A stretch of 46,519 nt of DNA, taken from positions 1 to 46,519 of IMG/VR virus record IMGVR_UViG_3300033997_000569. One strand, given 5' to 3'. Position 1 is the stretch's first letter. The number at the start of each line of letters is the position of its first letter. The notes under the pieces are model-generated. The model saw nothing but the letters and a program-made list of their open reading frames with translations, was not told the origin of the DNA and ran no database searches. Shown here in pieces: positions 1 to 7,720 of this stretch. This DNA comes from a virus. The position numbers and the translations under genes are program-made.

Positions 1-969
1 TTAAACAGTCTTTTTAGCCGGCCCTTTTACAAGCTTAGGGCGCTTGTCGCGTAGATAGCTCCGCGTTGTTCTGGGGTCAGAATGCCCGAGAAGGGCAGTC
101 GGATCTATACCCTGGGATTCGGCCTCGGTGCCTGCCATCGCGCGCAGATCGTGGAGCGTCACGTCGCCTACATTTGCATTCGACGCGGCCTCCTTGAAGG
201 TGCGCCAGACGTTCGAATGACGGCGGAGCTGTCCGCCGCGACCTCCCAGCACATACTGCGATCTGACGGCATCGGGTCTGATGGCGTTGGCTCGATCAGT
301 CGCCGCGCGCAGTTCAGGAGTCCACTGAACTACCAGCCGCTTTCCGGTTTTCTGCTGCCGGAAATAGATCCCCTCGTCTCGCATGTCGCCGTGTTCGATC
401 TTGAGAACGTCACCGATTCGCTGACCGGTCAGGAAGCACAGGTCCATCACGCACTGGAGCCATGGCGGGGAATGCTTGTAGATGGCGGCGTACTCCTTCG
501 GCGTGATCAGACGGTCGCGCGGCCTTTGAACGAAGCGCTTCACGCTGACGCATGGGTTTGCCTCAACTCGCCCGCGATCCAGCGCCCACTGGAAGACCTG
601 CCGCAGGACCGTCAACATGCGATTTGCCAGCGCCTGCCGGTCGGCGTACCCGTCCAACATTTCAACAACATCGCCGTGTCGAACTTGCGAGGGGTAGAAG
701 TCGGCAAAGACTTCCTTGAGCTGGGCCGCGCAGTACTCGTATTGCTTACGAGTTGAGTCGGCAACCTGCTTTGTCAAGATCGGCATCGCCTCTTCAATCA
801 GCGCTGGCATGCCGTCACGGGGGGCGGAAACAATTCGAGCGTAGGCCGTCAAAGCGCTATGCAAATCGGTTCCGATCTTGCGCCACTTTCCGCCTTTAAC
901 GTACCAGTACGCGCCGTGCTTCTCGTACACGCACGCGGGGAGGTGCCGGTCCTTCGTTCTGGGTCGCAT
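1..969 (-). CDS. int: Tyrosine recombinase (phage integrase)
   Basis: Site-specific recombinase that integrates and excises the prophage (322 residues). The catalytic set is visible: Arg184 in TGQRIGDVL, Lys207 in the beta-hairpin QKTGK, His273 and Arg276 in HDLR, His296 in LLGHSD, and the nucleophile Tyr305 in TRSYL. The N-terminal part has an arm-binding-like segment and a SAM-like core-binding domain (about 55-140). The gene reads out of the window, with its stop at base 1, so the attachment site is probably just outside. Its start lies inside the 3' end of the upstream DUF4224-like gene, overlapping by 74 bases, which suggests translational coupling. No separate excisionase was recognised; one of the small upstream genes may fill that role (inference). 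Confidence 0.96.
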   Translation of the reverse strand: MRPRTKDRHLPACVYEKHGAYWYVKGGKWRKIGTDLHSALTAYARIVSAPRDGMPALIEEAMPILTKQVADSTRKQYEYCAAQLKEVFADFYPSQVRHGDVVEMLDGYADRQALANRMLTVLRQVFQWALDRGRVEANPCVSVKRFVQRPRDRLITPKEYAAIYKHSPPWLQCVMDLCFLTGQRIGDVLKIEHGDMRDEGIYFRQQKTGKRLVVQWTPELRAATDRANAIRPDAVRSQYVLGGRGGQLRRHSNVWRTFKEAASNANVGDVTLHDLRAMAGTEAESQGIDPTALLGHSDPRTTRSYLRDKRPKLVKGPAKKTV

Positions 970-1135
970 GTCCTAATGCTGCCTCCATTGCGGCCCGGAG
1001 AACCACGGGGGTTCCGTTCGGGCGGATCTTGAACGGGATCGCAAGAACGCGCAGGGCTTCAATCTGCCCAGCTTTCCTCGCCCTTCCCGTGAGTTCGAAA
1101 AGTTCGTCTTGTGAAAGGGTTATGTGGTCGGTCAT
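896..1135 (-). CDS. Small DUF4224-like phage protein
   Basis: A 79-residue protein starting MTDHITLSQDELFELTG. The N-terminal 50 residues have the pattern of the DUF4224 family, short phage proteins often found beside integrases and sometimes treated as excisionase or regulatory candidates (family knowledge; role uncertain). The start at 1135 is chosen because its ATG overlaps the stop of the upstream gene as ATGA. A longer reading upstream would run through that gene in another frame. The C-terminus is basic (RVRVREARRVLVR) and overlaps the integrase start. The position immediately before int makes a directionality or accessory role plausible but unproven. Confidence 0.75.
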   Translation of the reverse strand: MTDHITLSQDELFELTGRARKAGQIEALRVLAIPFKIRPNGTPVVLRAAMEAALGHATQNEGPAPPRVRVREARRVLVR

Positions 1136-1242
1136 GATCGCCGGCTCCTGTCGGGGGCGCGATAGCGCGGCATGCAGAAGCCGAGAGCCGCGCCGATGAT
1201 GATTGCGAGCGGGACTAGGCCCACGTAATAGAGGGCGATCAT
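1132..1242 (-). CDS. Very small membrane protein (36 aa)
   Basis: A 36-codon gene, MIALYYVGLVPLAIIIGAAL and onward, with one strong hydrophobic helix (about residues 2-25) and a basic tail (RYRAPDRSRRS). Both ends are ATGA overlaps with neighbouring genes (1239-1242 and 1132-1135), the same packing used through this operon, which is the main evidence that it is real. It probably sits in the inner membrane with the basic tail in the cytoplasm. The function is unknown. It could also be a non-coding spacer, but the perfect coupling at both ends argues against that. Confidence 0.6.
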   Translation of the reverse strand: MIALYYVGLVPLAIIIGAALGFCMPRYRAPDRSRRS

Positions 1243-2690
1243 GCGTCGGTCTCCGGGTCGTTGTTGGGCAGCTCGGGCGGTTGCGGATGCGCAGCACAAG
1301 GCCATCGCAGCGAGCCGTCGCCAGAGGGGCAAGAGCAGGGGGCGCCGCTATCGTTCGCCGCCGCGTCTGCCAACATGCCATTGATAGCCACTTTGAACGT
1401 GTCGCGGCACTTTTCGGCTAGGCCCGCAGGGATCATGCGGGCTTGGTTGCCATCCGGGCAGCAGTCGCGGTATTTGCTTTCTACCGGCCCGATGCTGCCG
1501 CAGCCAGGGCAATACCTCACCAGCGGCTCGGCGCTGGCCTGGGGCGCGGCATGGAGCGCATCCAAATGACGCAAGGCGGCGGTGATCTTGTGGGTGTATC
1601 CGCGGGCATGTGAACCGATGGGGCCGACACGGCGTTCTATCGCAGACAGGCTTTCCATGAAGCGATGCGCGCCCTGCAACGTGGCCTTCACTTCGTCGTA
1701 GTGCTCCTGCGCCTCCCCGGCTACAGGGGCGCTTGCCTTCGATTCCAGCACGTTGCAGCGGTTGCAGCGGCGTTCCTTCACCTGATCGCCGAAGTAGTAG
1801 AACTTGTGATCGCAGGCTACAGGGGCGCTTCCCCGATAGCTGGGCGCGCGATCCGCGTTCGTCATGGTTACGGTCTTGCCGTCATCGCTGTAGGCGTACT
1901 CCGGTGCGGCATTGGCTACAGGGGCGCTTGCCATGGCGGCGATTGCTGCGTCTAATGCAGCAGCTTTCAATTCACTCGCGGGGCCATTGCCGGGGTTGTA
2001 GTCGGCGCGCATGCGTTGAAGCGTCGCAATGTGTTCCGCCGTCCGCTCATCGGCTACAGGGGCGCTTACCAGTAGACCGGACAGGCGAAGGTCCATACAT
2101 GCTTTCCCAAGGCGATCCGCCAGCGCCTTGCATTGTTTCCCGTGCGCAACGAGGCCGGCAGCCGTCATGACATCGGTCAGGAATTGGCTGATAGCGGTTC
2201 TGTCTTGCTCATCGACCGCGTGGGCGCTTGTCAGGGCGGCAACCGGCATGACGATGGTCCGGCAGTGTTCGACAGCTTCACGCGGCACGAGCGCGCCGTC
2301 CGGTTCCAGCTCGCACAGAAAATGCTCCGGGCCTCTGGTGTCGCCTTCGCGCAAAACGCAGCGGTTCAGGTCGGCGACCGTCGCATCGCGCAAAACCATC
2401 TGTTGTCTCGGCGAAACGTCTCGCCACCATCCCATGCGCTCGCTAGGAATCGTCCGCTCCATTTCCCGGCGGCTCTTGAGCTTGACGCGGTGGATATTGG
2501 CGGTGGCTACAGGGGCGCGCAGCCGGGACAGATGTTCTGCAAGGGCGCACGCGAAGTCAGCGGCGAGCGTGGATTCGATGTAGCGCGCGAAGTCGTGGCG
2601 GCGAAGCACCGTTGTGAAATACTCGGCCACGTACGCCCGGCCGCCGGCGCTGGTGCGCAGATCATGCGCGGTGCTGTTTCGGTTCGTCAT
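1239..2690 (-). CDS. Modular Ea22-like early protein with SAPVA linkers
   Basis: A 483-residue unassigned early protein. It is built from short modules separated by a recurring linker, (A/S)APVA, seen five times (for example APVATANIH, VSAPVADERT, ASAPVANAAP, GSAPVACDHK, ASAPVAGEAQ). Modules include a Cys-rich segment (CDHKFYYFGDQVKERRCNRC), a second one (VRYCPGCGSIG) and a third (CSCPSGDG), which look like small zinc-binding pieces. This architecture resembles the mosaic Ea22-type proteins of lambdoid phages (family knowledge). The start has a good ribosome site (AGGAG) upstream at 2696-2703. It is the first gene of the distal part of the leftward operon, downstream of the oppositely oriented gene at 2751. 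Confidence 0.8.
   Translation of the reverse strand: MTNRNSTAHDLRTSAGGRAYVAEYFTTVLRRHDFARYIESTLAADFACALAEHLSRLRAPVATANIHRVKLKSRREMERTIPSERMGWWRDVSPRQQMVLRDATVADLNRCVLREGDTRGPEHFLCELEPDGALVPREAVEHCRTIVMPVAALTSAHAVDEQDRTAISQFLTDVMTAAGLVAHGKQCKALADRLGKACMDLRLSGLLVSAPVADERTAEHIATLQRMRADYNPGNGPASELKAAALDAAIAAMASAPVANAAPEYAYSDDGKTVTMTNADRAPSYRGSAPVACDHKFYYFGDQVKERRCNRCNVLESKASAPVAGEAQEHYDEVKATLQGAHRFMESLSAIERRVGPIGSHARGYTHKITAALRHLDALHAAPQASAEPLVRYCPGCGSIGPVESKYRDCCPDGNQARMIPAGLAEKCRDTFKVAINGMLADAAANDSGAPCSCPSGDGSLRWPCAAHPQPPELPNNDPETDA
1719..2518 (-). repeat. Five in-frame copies of a module-linker repeat
   Basis: On the + strand the string GGCTACAGGGGCGC occurs at 1719-1732, 1815-1828, 1914-1927, 2052-2065 and 2505-2518, each time encoding the APVA linker in the same frame. 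A degraded copy lies near 2219-2229 (SAHAVDE in the protein). The conservation is at the nucleotide level, with the same codons used, while the sequences between copies are unrelated. That is unusual for mere protein linkers and suggests that the repeat serves as a recombination joint. Confidence 0.85.
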
Positions 2691-2750
2691 TTTTAGGCTC
2701 CTGTGAGGTACGATCGCTCCGCTAGGGAAGCGAACTCATTGGGCGGAGAT

Positions 2751-3392
2751 ATGGGTGAATTCAAGTTCTCGGATTGGCGGTTGACCGGATTCTGGATCGG
2801 TGCGGCGTTGGGCGCTCTCATTCTTGGATTTGTCCTGGGGTGGGGGTGGCGCGATCGACCGGGAGCGCTAGGCTCCGTTAGCCTTCTGAATGTGCTTACC
2901 GCGCTGGGGACCGTGGGAGCCGCCATCGCTGCCGTTGGAATTGCTGCGTGGCAATACCGAATGCAGGAGAAAGAACGCTACCTGGACGCCGTGCTTGTCA
3001 TTGGCGAAGCTTATCCACGCATGGCGAGATTCCTTGCCGCCTTGAGGGTCAGTGAGAGGTTTTTCGAAGAGCTAAAGCGCATCGATCAATCACCAGATTC
3101 AATAAGAGTTCGGGTCAAGATCCTCCAGGAGCAGTTTGAATCTGCGAAATTCCCAACACCCAAGCAGTTGTTGCCGTTGAGGGGCAGTTTCGCCAGTGAT
3201 TTAGCTATTGCCGTGTCTCACTTGCAATCCGCGCTTGCTATGGCGGCCTCTGATGGGTTTCAAACTCGCGCGGATCGTTCTTCCACCGCCGGCTTTATGC
3301 GGGGTGCCATCGGTGTTGCGATGCCACGAATTCAAGCGATGGCTGAGCAAGGATTCGCACTGTTGAGCGGCCAGCCTGGGGCGCGGCCCTAA
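2751..3392 (+). CDS. Two-helix membrane protein, cargo copy A (213 aa)
   Basis: A rightward gene inside a leftward operon. It encodes 213 residues: a short N-terminus, a membrane helix (about 12-28), a second helix (about 44-66, rich in Gly/Ala), then about 145 soluble helical residues beginning with the charged stretch QYRMQEKERYLD. The ATG at 2751 is chosen because GGAG lies just before it; an in-frame ATG at 2703 would add 16 residues. By eye it is less GC-rich than its neighbours, which suggests acquisition. It has the same length and topology as the gene at 6559. The function is unknown; prophage-expressed membrane proteins of this kind can be exclusion or anti-phage factors, but nothing here proves that. 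Confidence 0.8.
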   Translation: MGEFKFSDWRLTGFWIGAALGALILGFVLGWGWRDRPGALGSVSLLNVLTALGTVGAAIAAVGIAAWQYRMQEKERYLDAVLVIGEAYPRMARFLAALRVSERFFEELKRIDQSPDSIRVRVKILQEQFESAKFPTPKQLLPLRGSFASDLAIAVSHLQSALAMAASDGFQTRADRSSTAGFMRGAIGVAMPRIQAMAEQGFALLSGQPGARP

Positions 3393-3643
3393 CTGCGAGG
3401 CTTGCCCTTGCAGCTAGGTGTGGCAAGCGCGTGGGCAACGTGGCGGGCGTAGGTGCTGACCGCACGCCAATAAGCGGCCATCGGAGCCTTGCGCCGGCGC
3501 CAGGCCGTTTTCGCTTCGGTGTTGGCCTGGTCGCGGAGATCGCGCATCACGGCTTCGATGCGTTCGCGGTCAGCCTTCGGCAATTGCTGGAGCGCTTGAC
3601 CGGCCGGCAGGCGCAAGAGAGGGGTGATGTATCCCACGATCAC
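3389..3643 (-). CDS. Small unassigned early protein
   Basis: An 84-residue basic, helical protein (core LPKADRERIEAVMRDLRDQ, then a Trp/Arg-rich middle). It starts with GTG at 3643, overlapping the upstream stop as GTGA. A second GTG at 3637 has better spacing from a strong GGGGAGG and may be the true start. It converges on, and overlaps by four bases, the end of the rightward gene at 2751. I do not recognise a family. Its place in a tightly packed early operon makes it likely to be translated. Confidence 0.7.
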   Translation of the reverse strand: MIVGYITPLLRLPAGQALQQLPKADRERIEAVMRDLRDQANTEAKTAWRRRKAPMAAYWRAVSTYARHVAHALATPSCKGKPRS

Positions 3644-3978
3644 CTCCCCGCTCCCTGTGTTGCCTGCTTGCGCACGCGGTCCAGCAGCGCTTCGTGGTCT
3701 TCCTTGGACCGGATGACTGGATCATGCAGCGCGAACGCCTGGCGTGCCACGTCAGCGCGCCGCAGGACTGCCGGTATGTCGCTGGCGATGGTCTTGAACA
3801 ATGAGCGCATGCCGGCCTCGTGGGGCTGCAAGTAGTGCTTGCCCAGGTGCTTGTAAAACACCTCAAGGAACGGATCGATGCCGTAGCCGATCAAGGCATC
3901 CAGGGCGCGCATTTCAACCTCGGACAGTTCGATGGTGGCGCGCGTCTCGACATGGGGCTGCTGTCTGAAGCGGCTCAT
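3640..3978 (-). CDS. Small unassigned early protein
   Basis: A 112-residue protein, MSRFRQQPHVETRATIELSE and onward. It has a helical middle (VEMRALDALIGYGIDPFLEV) and a charged C-terminus. The ATG at 3978 is preceded by AGGGAG and overlaps the stop of the upstream membrane gene as ATGA; an upstream in-frame ATG at 4026 would lie well inside that gene. No domain was recognised. It is probably a cytoplasmic accessory protein of the leftward early operon. Confidence 0.75.
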   Translation of the reverse strand: MSRFRQQPHVETRATIELSEVEMRALDALIGYGIDPFLEVFYKHLGKHYLQPHEAGMRSLFKTIASDIPAVLRRADVARQAFALHDPVIRSKEDHEALLDRVRKQATQGAGR

Positions 3979-4517
3979 GCTGCGCTCCCTTCGCCCTGCT
4001 GGGCTGCACGGCGCACCCAGATGCAAACCGGCCCCCAGTCTTCGGTGTCATGGATGGACAGCACAAACCAGCCTTCGCCCTCGGGGCGGGGCGGTTCCCA
4101 TGCGCTGATGTTGGAATCGCCGGCATCGCCCCAGTACGCCACCACGGCCGGGTGGTCCTCGGCTTCGCTTTCCAGGTAGGCGATAGAGGTTTCCAGCCGC
4201 TGGGCATCGACCCATGCGTGGGCCTCGGCGTGCTGACTTTCTTCGAACGCAGGGTGTGCCGGATGCGTCCAGTAGCCTTCGCTGTCACGTTGGACGGGGG
4301 CGGGTTGGATCGCGTGGCCCGCCGTGATCGCGGTCGTTCGCGCGTTGAGCATGTGTTGTCTCCAGGCGTTCCAGGTCATACCGCAGACGCAGACGAGAGC
4401 GGCGGCGGCGAGAACTGCGAATATGGCTTGTTGCTGGGCGGCGGCGAGGATTGCGGCAGTTGCCCAGGTGATGATTGACGCGGGCAGCGTCCAATGTGCG
4501 ATGAGGAATCGGCGCAT
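3975..4517 (-). CDS. Membrane-anchored early protein
   Basis: A 180-residue protein with two hydrophobic helices in the first 50 residues (IIAHWTLPASIITWATAAIL region and IFAVLAAAALVCVCG). A linker follows, then a soluble C-terminal part that ends in a compact pattern (NISAWEPPRPEGEGWFVLS, then a Trp/Cys strand). This C-terminal module recurs in many phage early proteins (family knowledge). The ATG at 4517 is favoured over the GTG at 4520 because AGAGGG sits seven bases upstream. Both overlap the preceding stop. The function is unknown. Confidence 0.75.
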   Translation of the reverse strand: MRRFLIAHWTLPASIITWATAAILAAAQQQAIFAVLAAAALVCVCGMTWNAWRQHMLNARTTAITAGHAIQPAPVQRDSEGYWTHPAHPAFEESQHAEAHAWVDAQRLETSIAYLESEAEDHPAVVAYWGDAGDSNISAWEPPRPEGEGWFVLSIHDTEDWGPVCIWVRRAAQQGEGSAA

Positions 4518-5245
4518 CACGCATCCCTCTGCCGCTGGGCGGCGCTCGGCTGCGGTGTGTACGCGGGATTCACGGGGAATAGGCGAAGGATGGCATCACG
4601 CACCTTCGTGGCCTTGTCAGAATCCCAGCCAGCCGGCGTCACGATGATGTAGCCCCCCGTGATCGACGCGCCTTTGATCGTCGGCAGCGGGTCGTTGCCA
4701 TCCACGGCATGCGTCGCAAGGAACGAGGCGGATACCTCGGGGAACAGCCTCGCGTAGGCTCGCCACCGCGCTGCATCCAGCGCATCGCCAGCAGCGGGAG
4801 CGGCGGTCGGCGCATTGGCGATCTCTAACAGGAACGCTCGCAGGGCCTGCCATTCGTGGTTTCTGCATCCGCTGTTGACATAGACGCGGTACTGGCCGCC
4901 CTTCTTCGCCACGAATTCCTGGGCGGCTTCCGCCGTCACATAGGTGGCGAAATGCTCCCACTTCTCGGCAATGCCCGTGCGCGTGTAGTTGTCGGGCACC
5001 TTGCAGGTGTCCTGGTAGGTGGTTTCCAGCTTGCTCGCGTCGTCACCCGTGATCTGTTCGCCATCGTAGAACCAGCCAACTTCGCAGTCATAGTCCAGAT
5101 CCAAGCCGGTTATCAGTTCGCGGCGCATGACCGTGAAAATGGGATCGGCGGTGCAATGCTCGAACTTGTCGGCGGCGATGCGCTGCGCCATCAGGAGAAT
5201 TGCGTCGGGGATGGAGATGGTCAGAGTGGGGCATGCTGTCGTCAT
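4517..5245 (-). CDS. Modular early protein, two domains with Ala/Pro linker
   Basis: A 242-residue unassigned protein. Residues 1-145 form one domain with many aromatic and acidic residues (GLDLDYDCEVGWFYDGEQ, then HFATYVTAEAAQEFVAKKGG). A linker (APTAAPAAGDALDAARWR) leads to a second, short domain. The linker-plus-ARWRAYARL junction is typical of mosaic early phage proteins, as in the 1239-2690 gene, and the piece before it is often found attached to different partners. It is coupled by short overlaps to the genes on both sides. No enzymatic motif was seen. Confidence 0.75.
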   Translation of the reverse strand: MTTACPTLTISIPDAILLMAQRIAADKFEHCTADPIFTVMRRELITGLDLDYDCEVGWFYDGEQITGDDASKLETTYQDTCKVPDNYTRTGIAEKWEHFATYVTAEAAQEFVAKKGGQYRVYVNSGCRNHEWQALRAFLLEIANAPTAAPAAGDALDAARWRAYARLFPEVSASFLATHAVDGNDPLPTIKGASITGGYIIVTPAGWDSDKATKVRDAILRLFPVNPAYTPQPSAAQRQRDA

Positions 5246-5496
5246 TGCTGAAGCCCTTGGGATTGAGTGAGGGACCAGCCGGCTTTTCGGCTGAACATGA
5301 CCTTGCCGGCCCTGCGCAGCGATTTGATCCGGCGATCAATGATGTGGATTGCGGCGATGTTGTGCTCGCGCTGGAGCGCCAGGGCTTCGTCCCCGGCCGC
5401 GCCGCCGTTGATTTCGTGGCCGAAGCGATGGCCGGCGCGGATCCGTTCGAGGATCGCCCGGTCCAGGGTGTAGAAGGGCAGGCCGGTTAGGATCAT
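5242..5496 (-). CDS. Small unassigned early protein
   Basis: An 84-residue protein, MILTGLPFYTLDRAILERIR and onward. It is basic, with a predicted helix (RIRAGHRFGHEI) and a central AALALQ-like helix (GDEALALQREHNIAAIHIIDRR). ATGA overlaps join it to the ParB-like gene upstream and to the next gene downstream. The pattern of short conserved helices and basic residues would suit a nucleic-acid partner, but no family is recognised. Confidence 0.7.
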   Translation of the reverse strand: MILTGLPFYTLDRAILERIRAGHRFGHEINGGAAGDEALALQREHNIAAIHIIDRRIKSLRRAGKVMFSRKAGWSLTQSQGLQQ

Positions 5497-6497
5497 TCCG
5501 CCGGCTCCTGTTCGTCCTGCGGCAGCATGTCGGGCTGTTGGTCGGGGGCGGGTGTTTCGGCCGCACGTTGCTCGCGCTCGGCGCGCTTGGCGCGGACCGT
5601 CTCAACGGCCCCGTGAGCGCTGAAAAGCTCCAGCAGGTCGCCAACCTTGACCGTGATCGTATCGGCGGCTACGCGGCCTTCCTGCACGTCCAGCAGGGTC
5701 GCGCGCTGGTTGGCGTCCAGCCCGCGCATGAACGAGTCCACGCCGCTGATGAGCGGGGACACGACTTTGCGGGGCAGGGCGCGGCCGTGGATCGCGGCGG
5801 GAGTCACCTTTTGCTTGCCGGTTGCTTTGGCCTTGTCCAGCAGCGATTGCAGATACGCGCCGGCGCCTTCGCCATGTTTCGAGACTGCATCAACGGCGGT
5901 GGATGCGGTGACTGCGCCGGCGCGGATCAGGGCGTGTACATCGCTGTTGGCGTGGGCGAGGGCGATCATCTTGCCCACCCACTGCGGGGAGACTTGCTCC
6001 AGGCGGGCTATGCGTTCTGGCTCCCACTTGAAGCCCGCCAGCTTCGCATAGCCGAAGGCGGTTTCCAGCGGGGTCAGGTGCCGGCCCTGTGCACTGCTGA
6101 TGATCCGGGCCGTGCGATCCGCATCGTTGCCCACAAACGCCACCACGTCGATCCATACCACGCCGTCTTCGTCTTGGAGGGGAGCGCCGGCGGCGATGGC
6201 CCGTCCGATTTGTTTGTGCCGGCGGTGGCCGTCCACAATCCAGACGCCACCCTCTGCGCGGGGTCGGGTTTCAAGGGGCGGGATCCGGCCACCCGACATG
6301 ATGTGCTGAAAGAGGCTTTCGTCGTCGGCTTCAGCCTTTTCGCGCTCGGGGCCGTCCAGCAGCTCAACCGGGGTGCGCAGGTTGAACCCCTCTTCGACGT
6401 GCAGGTCTTCATAGCGGGCCTGCATCGCGTGGGCGCGCTTGATTTCTTTCGATAGGATTTTTTGGCGGAACGAAACAGGGGCCGTGGATTCGGTCAT
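5493..6497 (-). CDS. ParB/Srx-fold domain protein with C-terminal DNA-binding region
   Basis: A 334-residue protein. Residues about 35-125 look like a ParB N-terminal (Srx-fold) domain, with the signature VWIVDGHRRHKQIGRAI. A helical middle follows that resembles a ParB helix-turn-helix (ERIARLEQVSPQWVGKMIAL), then a variable, Glu/Gln/Pro-rich tail. Family members bind DNA and may use CTP as a switch. In phages they can act in partition, transcription control or anti-defence (family knowledge; the choice here is open). The start at 6497 is chosen because the longer reading would cross the promoter region of the divergent gene at 6559. The gene begins the block leftward of that rightward cargo gene. 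Confidence 0.85.
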   Translation of the reverse strand: MTESTAPVSFRQKILSKEIKRAHAMQARYEDLHVEEGFNLRTPVELLDGPEREKAEADDESLFQHIMSGGRIPPLETRPRAEGGVWIVDGHRRHKQIGRAIAAGAPLQDEDGVVWIDVVAFVGNDADRTARIISSAQGRHLTPLETAFGYAKLAGFKWEPERIARLEQVSPQWVGKMIALAHANSDVHALIRAGAVTASTAVDAVSKHGEGAGAYLQSLLDKAKATGKQKVTPAAIHGRALPRKVVSPLISGVDSFMRGLDANQRATLLDVQEGRVAADTITVKVGDLLELFSAHGAVETVRAKRAEREQRAAETPAPDQQPDMLPQDEQEPAE

Positions 6498-6558
6498 GGC
6501 TGACACTCCGGGGAGGGTTGGGATACGATCCTTGGCAACCGAATGCCAAGAGGAACAA

Positions 6559-7200
6559 ATGAAAACGAATGCGTGGTTCCAACTGCGGGTCATGGGGGTG
6601 GTTGCCTTGGCCGCACTTGTCGGGGTGTTTATTTGGAAATTCCCTTCCTCCTCGTCGGATTGGGCGGCGTGGGTGCAAGCGTTTGGCGCAATTGCTGCCA
6701 TCCTTGCCGCTTCGGCCATTGCCTCACGGCAGTCCAGTCAAGCTAAACGGGAAGAGGCGGATCGACGGATTGCCCAACTCAAGGGCGTTCGAGGCCTTCT
6801 TGATGAACTCAATGCAACGCTGTCGCTATCCGCCGCGCGGATTCAGGAAAGGGAGGGGAGTGAAGCATTGCTCCTAGCGCGCGAGAGATTGCGCCCTATG
6901 GCGGTGGCCTTGGAGGCCATCCGCAGGATTCCATTTCATGAAGTCCCGATGGTCTATCTGGGCGCGACTGGACTTAACTATCTCAACATGTACAGCGGCG
7001 CGCTTCAGACACTTGAGGCCATGGCAAGCGAGGTTTGGGAGCCTGATAACCAGGAGCTACAAACTCGCATTGCACGAGGTATCTCAAAGCTCGTCCGATT
7101 CTCTGAACGGGCAAATGCCGATCTAGCGTCAATTGGCGAAACCGTAGAAAAGTACGACGGCGTTCGTTCGCCCAACATTACGCTTAGCGATATTGAATGA
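6559..7200 (+). CDS. Two-helix membrane protein, cargo copy B (213 aa)
   Basis: A second rightward gene inside the leftward operon. It encodes exactly 213 residues, like the gene at 2751. It has a membrane helix at about 10-28, a Ser-rich turn, a second helix at about 38-56 (VQAFGAIAAILAASAIAS), then a charged stretch (RQSSQAKREEADRR) and a helical soluble domain. The start ATG has an AAGAGGA ribosome site. The base composition looks less GC-rich than neighbouring genes. It is likely a distant paralogue of copy A, judged by topology and weak residue similarity. The function is unknown. It converges with the small gene at 7209. Confidence 0.8.
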   Translation: MKTNAWFQLRVMGVVALAALVGVFIWKFPSSSSDWAAWVQAFGAIAAILAASAIASRQSSQAKREEADRRIAQLKGVRGLLDELNATLSLSAARIQEREGSEALLLARERLRPMAVALEAIRRIPFHEVPMVYLGATGLNYLNMYSGALQTLEAMASEVWEPDNQELQTRIARGISKLVRFSERANADLASIGETVEKYDGVRSPNITLSDIE

Positions 7201-7208
7201 TGGCGAAT

Positions 7209-7442
7209 CTATTGGGTGACGCTGATCAGCCACGCTAGGAAGTCCCAGCCCCACAGGAAGAAGGCTGCGAAGGCAACGCCGGCCGGCCAAGCTTGCCAAG
7301 GGACTTCGGCGTCGTTGCTCCAATTTCCCTTTCCGGCGTGGTCCTTAGGGGCAATGAGTTTGCCCAACTTGCCCGCCGTGGTCGAAACGGTGGATAGGGG
7401 GCGGGATCGAGCCGGCGGCGCGCTTGTGCTGATGCCGTTCAT
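7209..7442 (-). CDS. Small C-tail-anchored membrane protein
   Basis: A 77-residue protein with a Ser/Thr/Pro/Lys-rich N-terminal half and one C-terminal hydrophobic segment (WPAGVAFAAFFLWGWDFLAW, about 53-72). The start is supported by GGAGA upstream and by an ATGA overlap with the short gene at 7439-7564. This is probably a tail-anchored inner-membrane protein with the soluble part in the cytoplasm. The family is not recognised. Its 3' end lies eight bases from the convergent gene at 6559-7200. Confidence 0.65.
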   Translation of the reverse strand: MNGISTSAPPARSRPLSTVSTTAGKLGKLIAPKDHAGKGNWSNDAEVPWQAWPAGVAFAAFFLWGWDFLAWLISVTQ

Positions 7443-7564
7443 ATAGGTCTCCAGGTATCTGCCGCAGCGTGGCGGCGTGCGATGTAATCGCCCAGGGGAG
7501 CCAGCACCAGCCGCGCGAAGGCGAGCAGGCCCAGGCCCCAGGCGAGGGTTTCTAGAAAGGTCAT
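7439..7564 (-). CDS. Very small membrane protein (41 aa)
   Basis: A short reading frame on the minus strand (41 codons, MTFLETLAWGLGLLAFARLV and onward) with one hydrophobic helix at about 2-25 and a basic, polar tail (DYIARRHAAADTWRPI). Its stop overlaps the start of the next gene as ATGA, the coupling style of this operon. There is no strong ribosome site in front of the ATG, which lowers confidence. If real, it forms a pair of adjacent small membrane proteins with the 77-residue gene. Confidence 0.5.
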   Translation of the reverse strand: MTFLETLAWGLGLLAFARLVLAPLGDYIARRHAAADTWRPI

Positions 7565-7592
7565 GGGAATTTGCGCGGAGCGCGCGGTGGTG

Positions 7593-7690
7593 GGCTTCGG
7601 GGAGCGGGCCGGGGTGCAGCAGTCGGCGCTATCGAACGAAAGTCACTTTTTGCGCCGGTGACGTGGCGGCGCGGCCCGCTCTCCGAAGCC
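7593..7690. repeat. Long inverted repeat (18-bp arms) between small genes
   Basis: Arms at 7593-7610 (GGCTTCGGGGAGCGGGCC) and 7673-7690 (GGCCCGCTCTCCGAAGCC) pair at 17 of 18 positions around a 62-base loop. The loop has its own smaller pairings (GGCGC with GCGCC; GTCAC with GTGAC). The element fills the 156-base gap between the genes at 7439 and 7721 and would be transcribed in the leftward operon. It has no U-run for an intrinsic terminator. It could be an RNA structure, a processing site or a protein-binding hairpin. Confidence 0.7.
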
Positions 7691-7720
7691 GCCCCTGGGC
7701 GGGGCGGTGCCAGTGGCGAT

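Noticed and set aside
1-120. An attachment site inside the window.
   Set aside because: The window starts at the integrase stop codon and no tRNA fragment or repeated core between the two ends was recognised.
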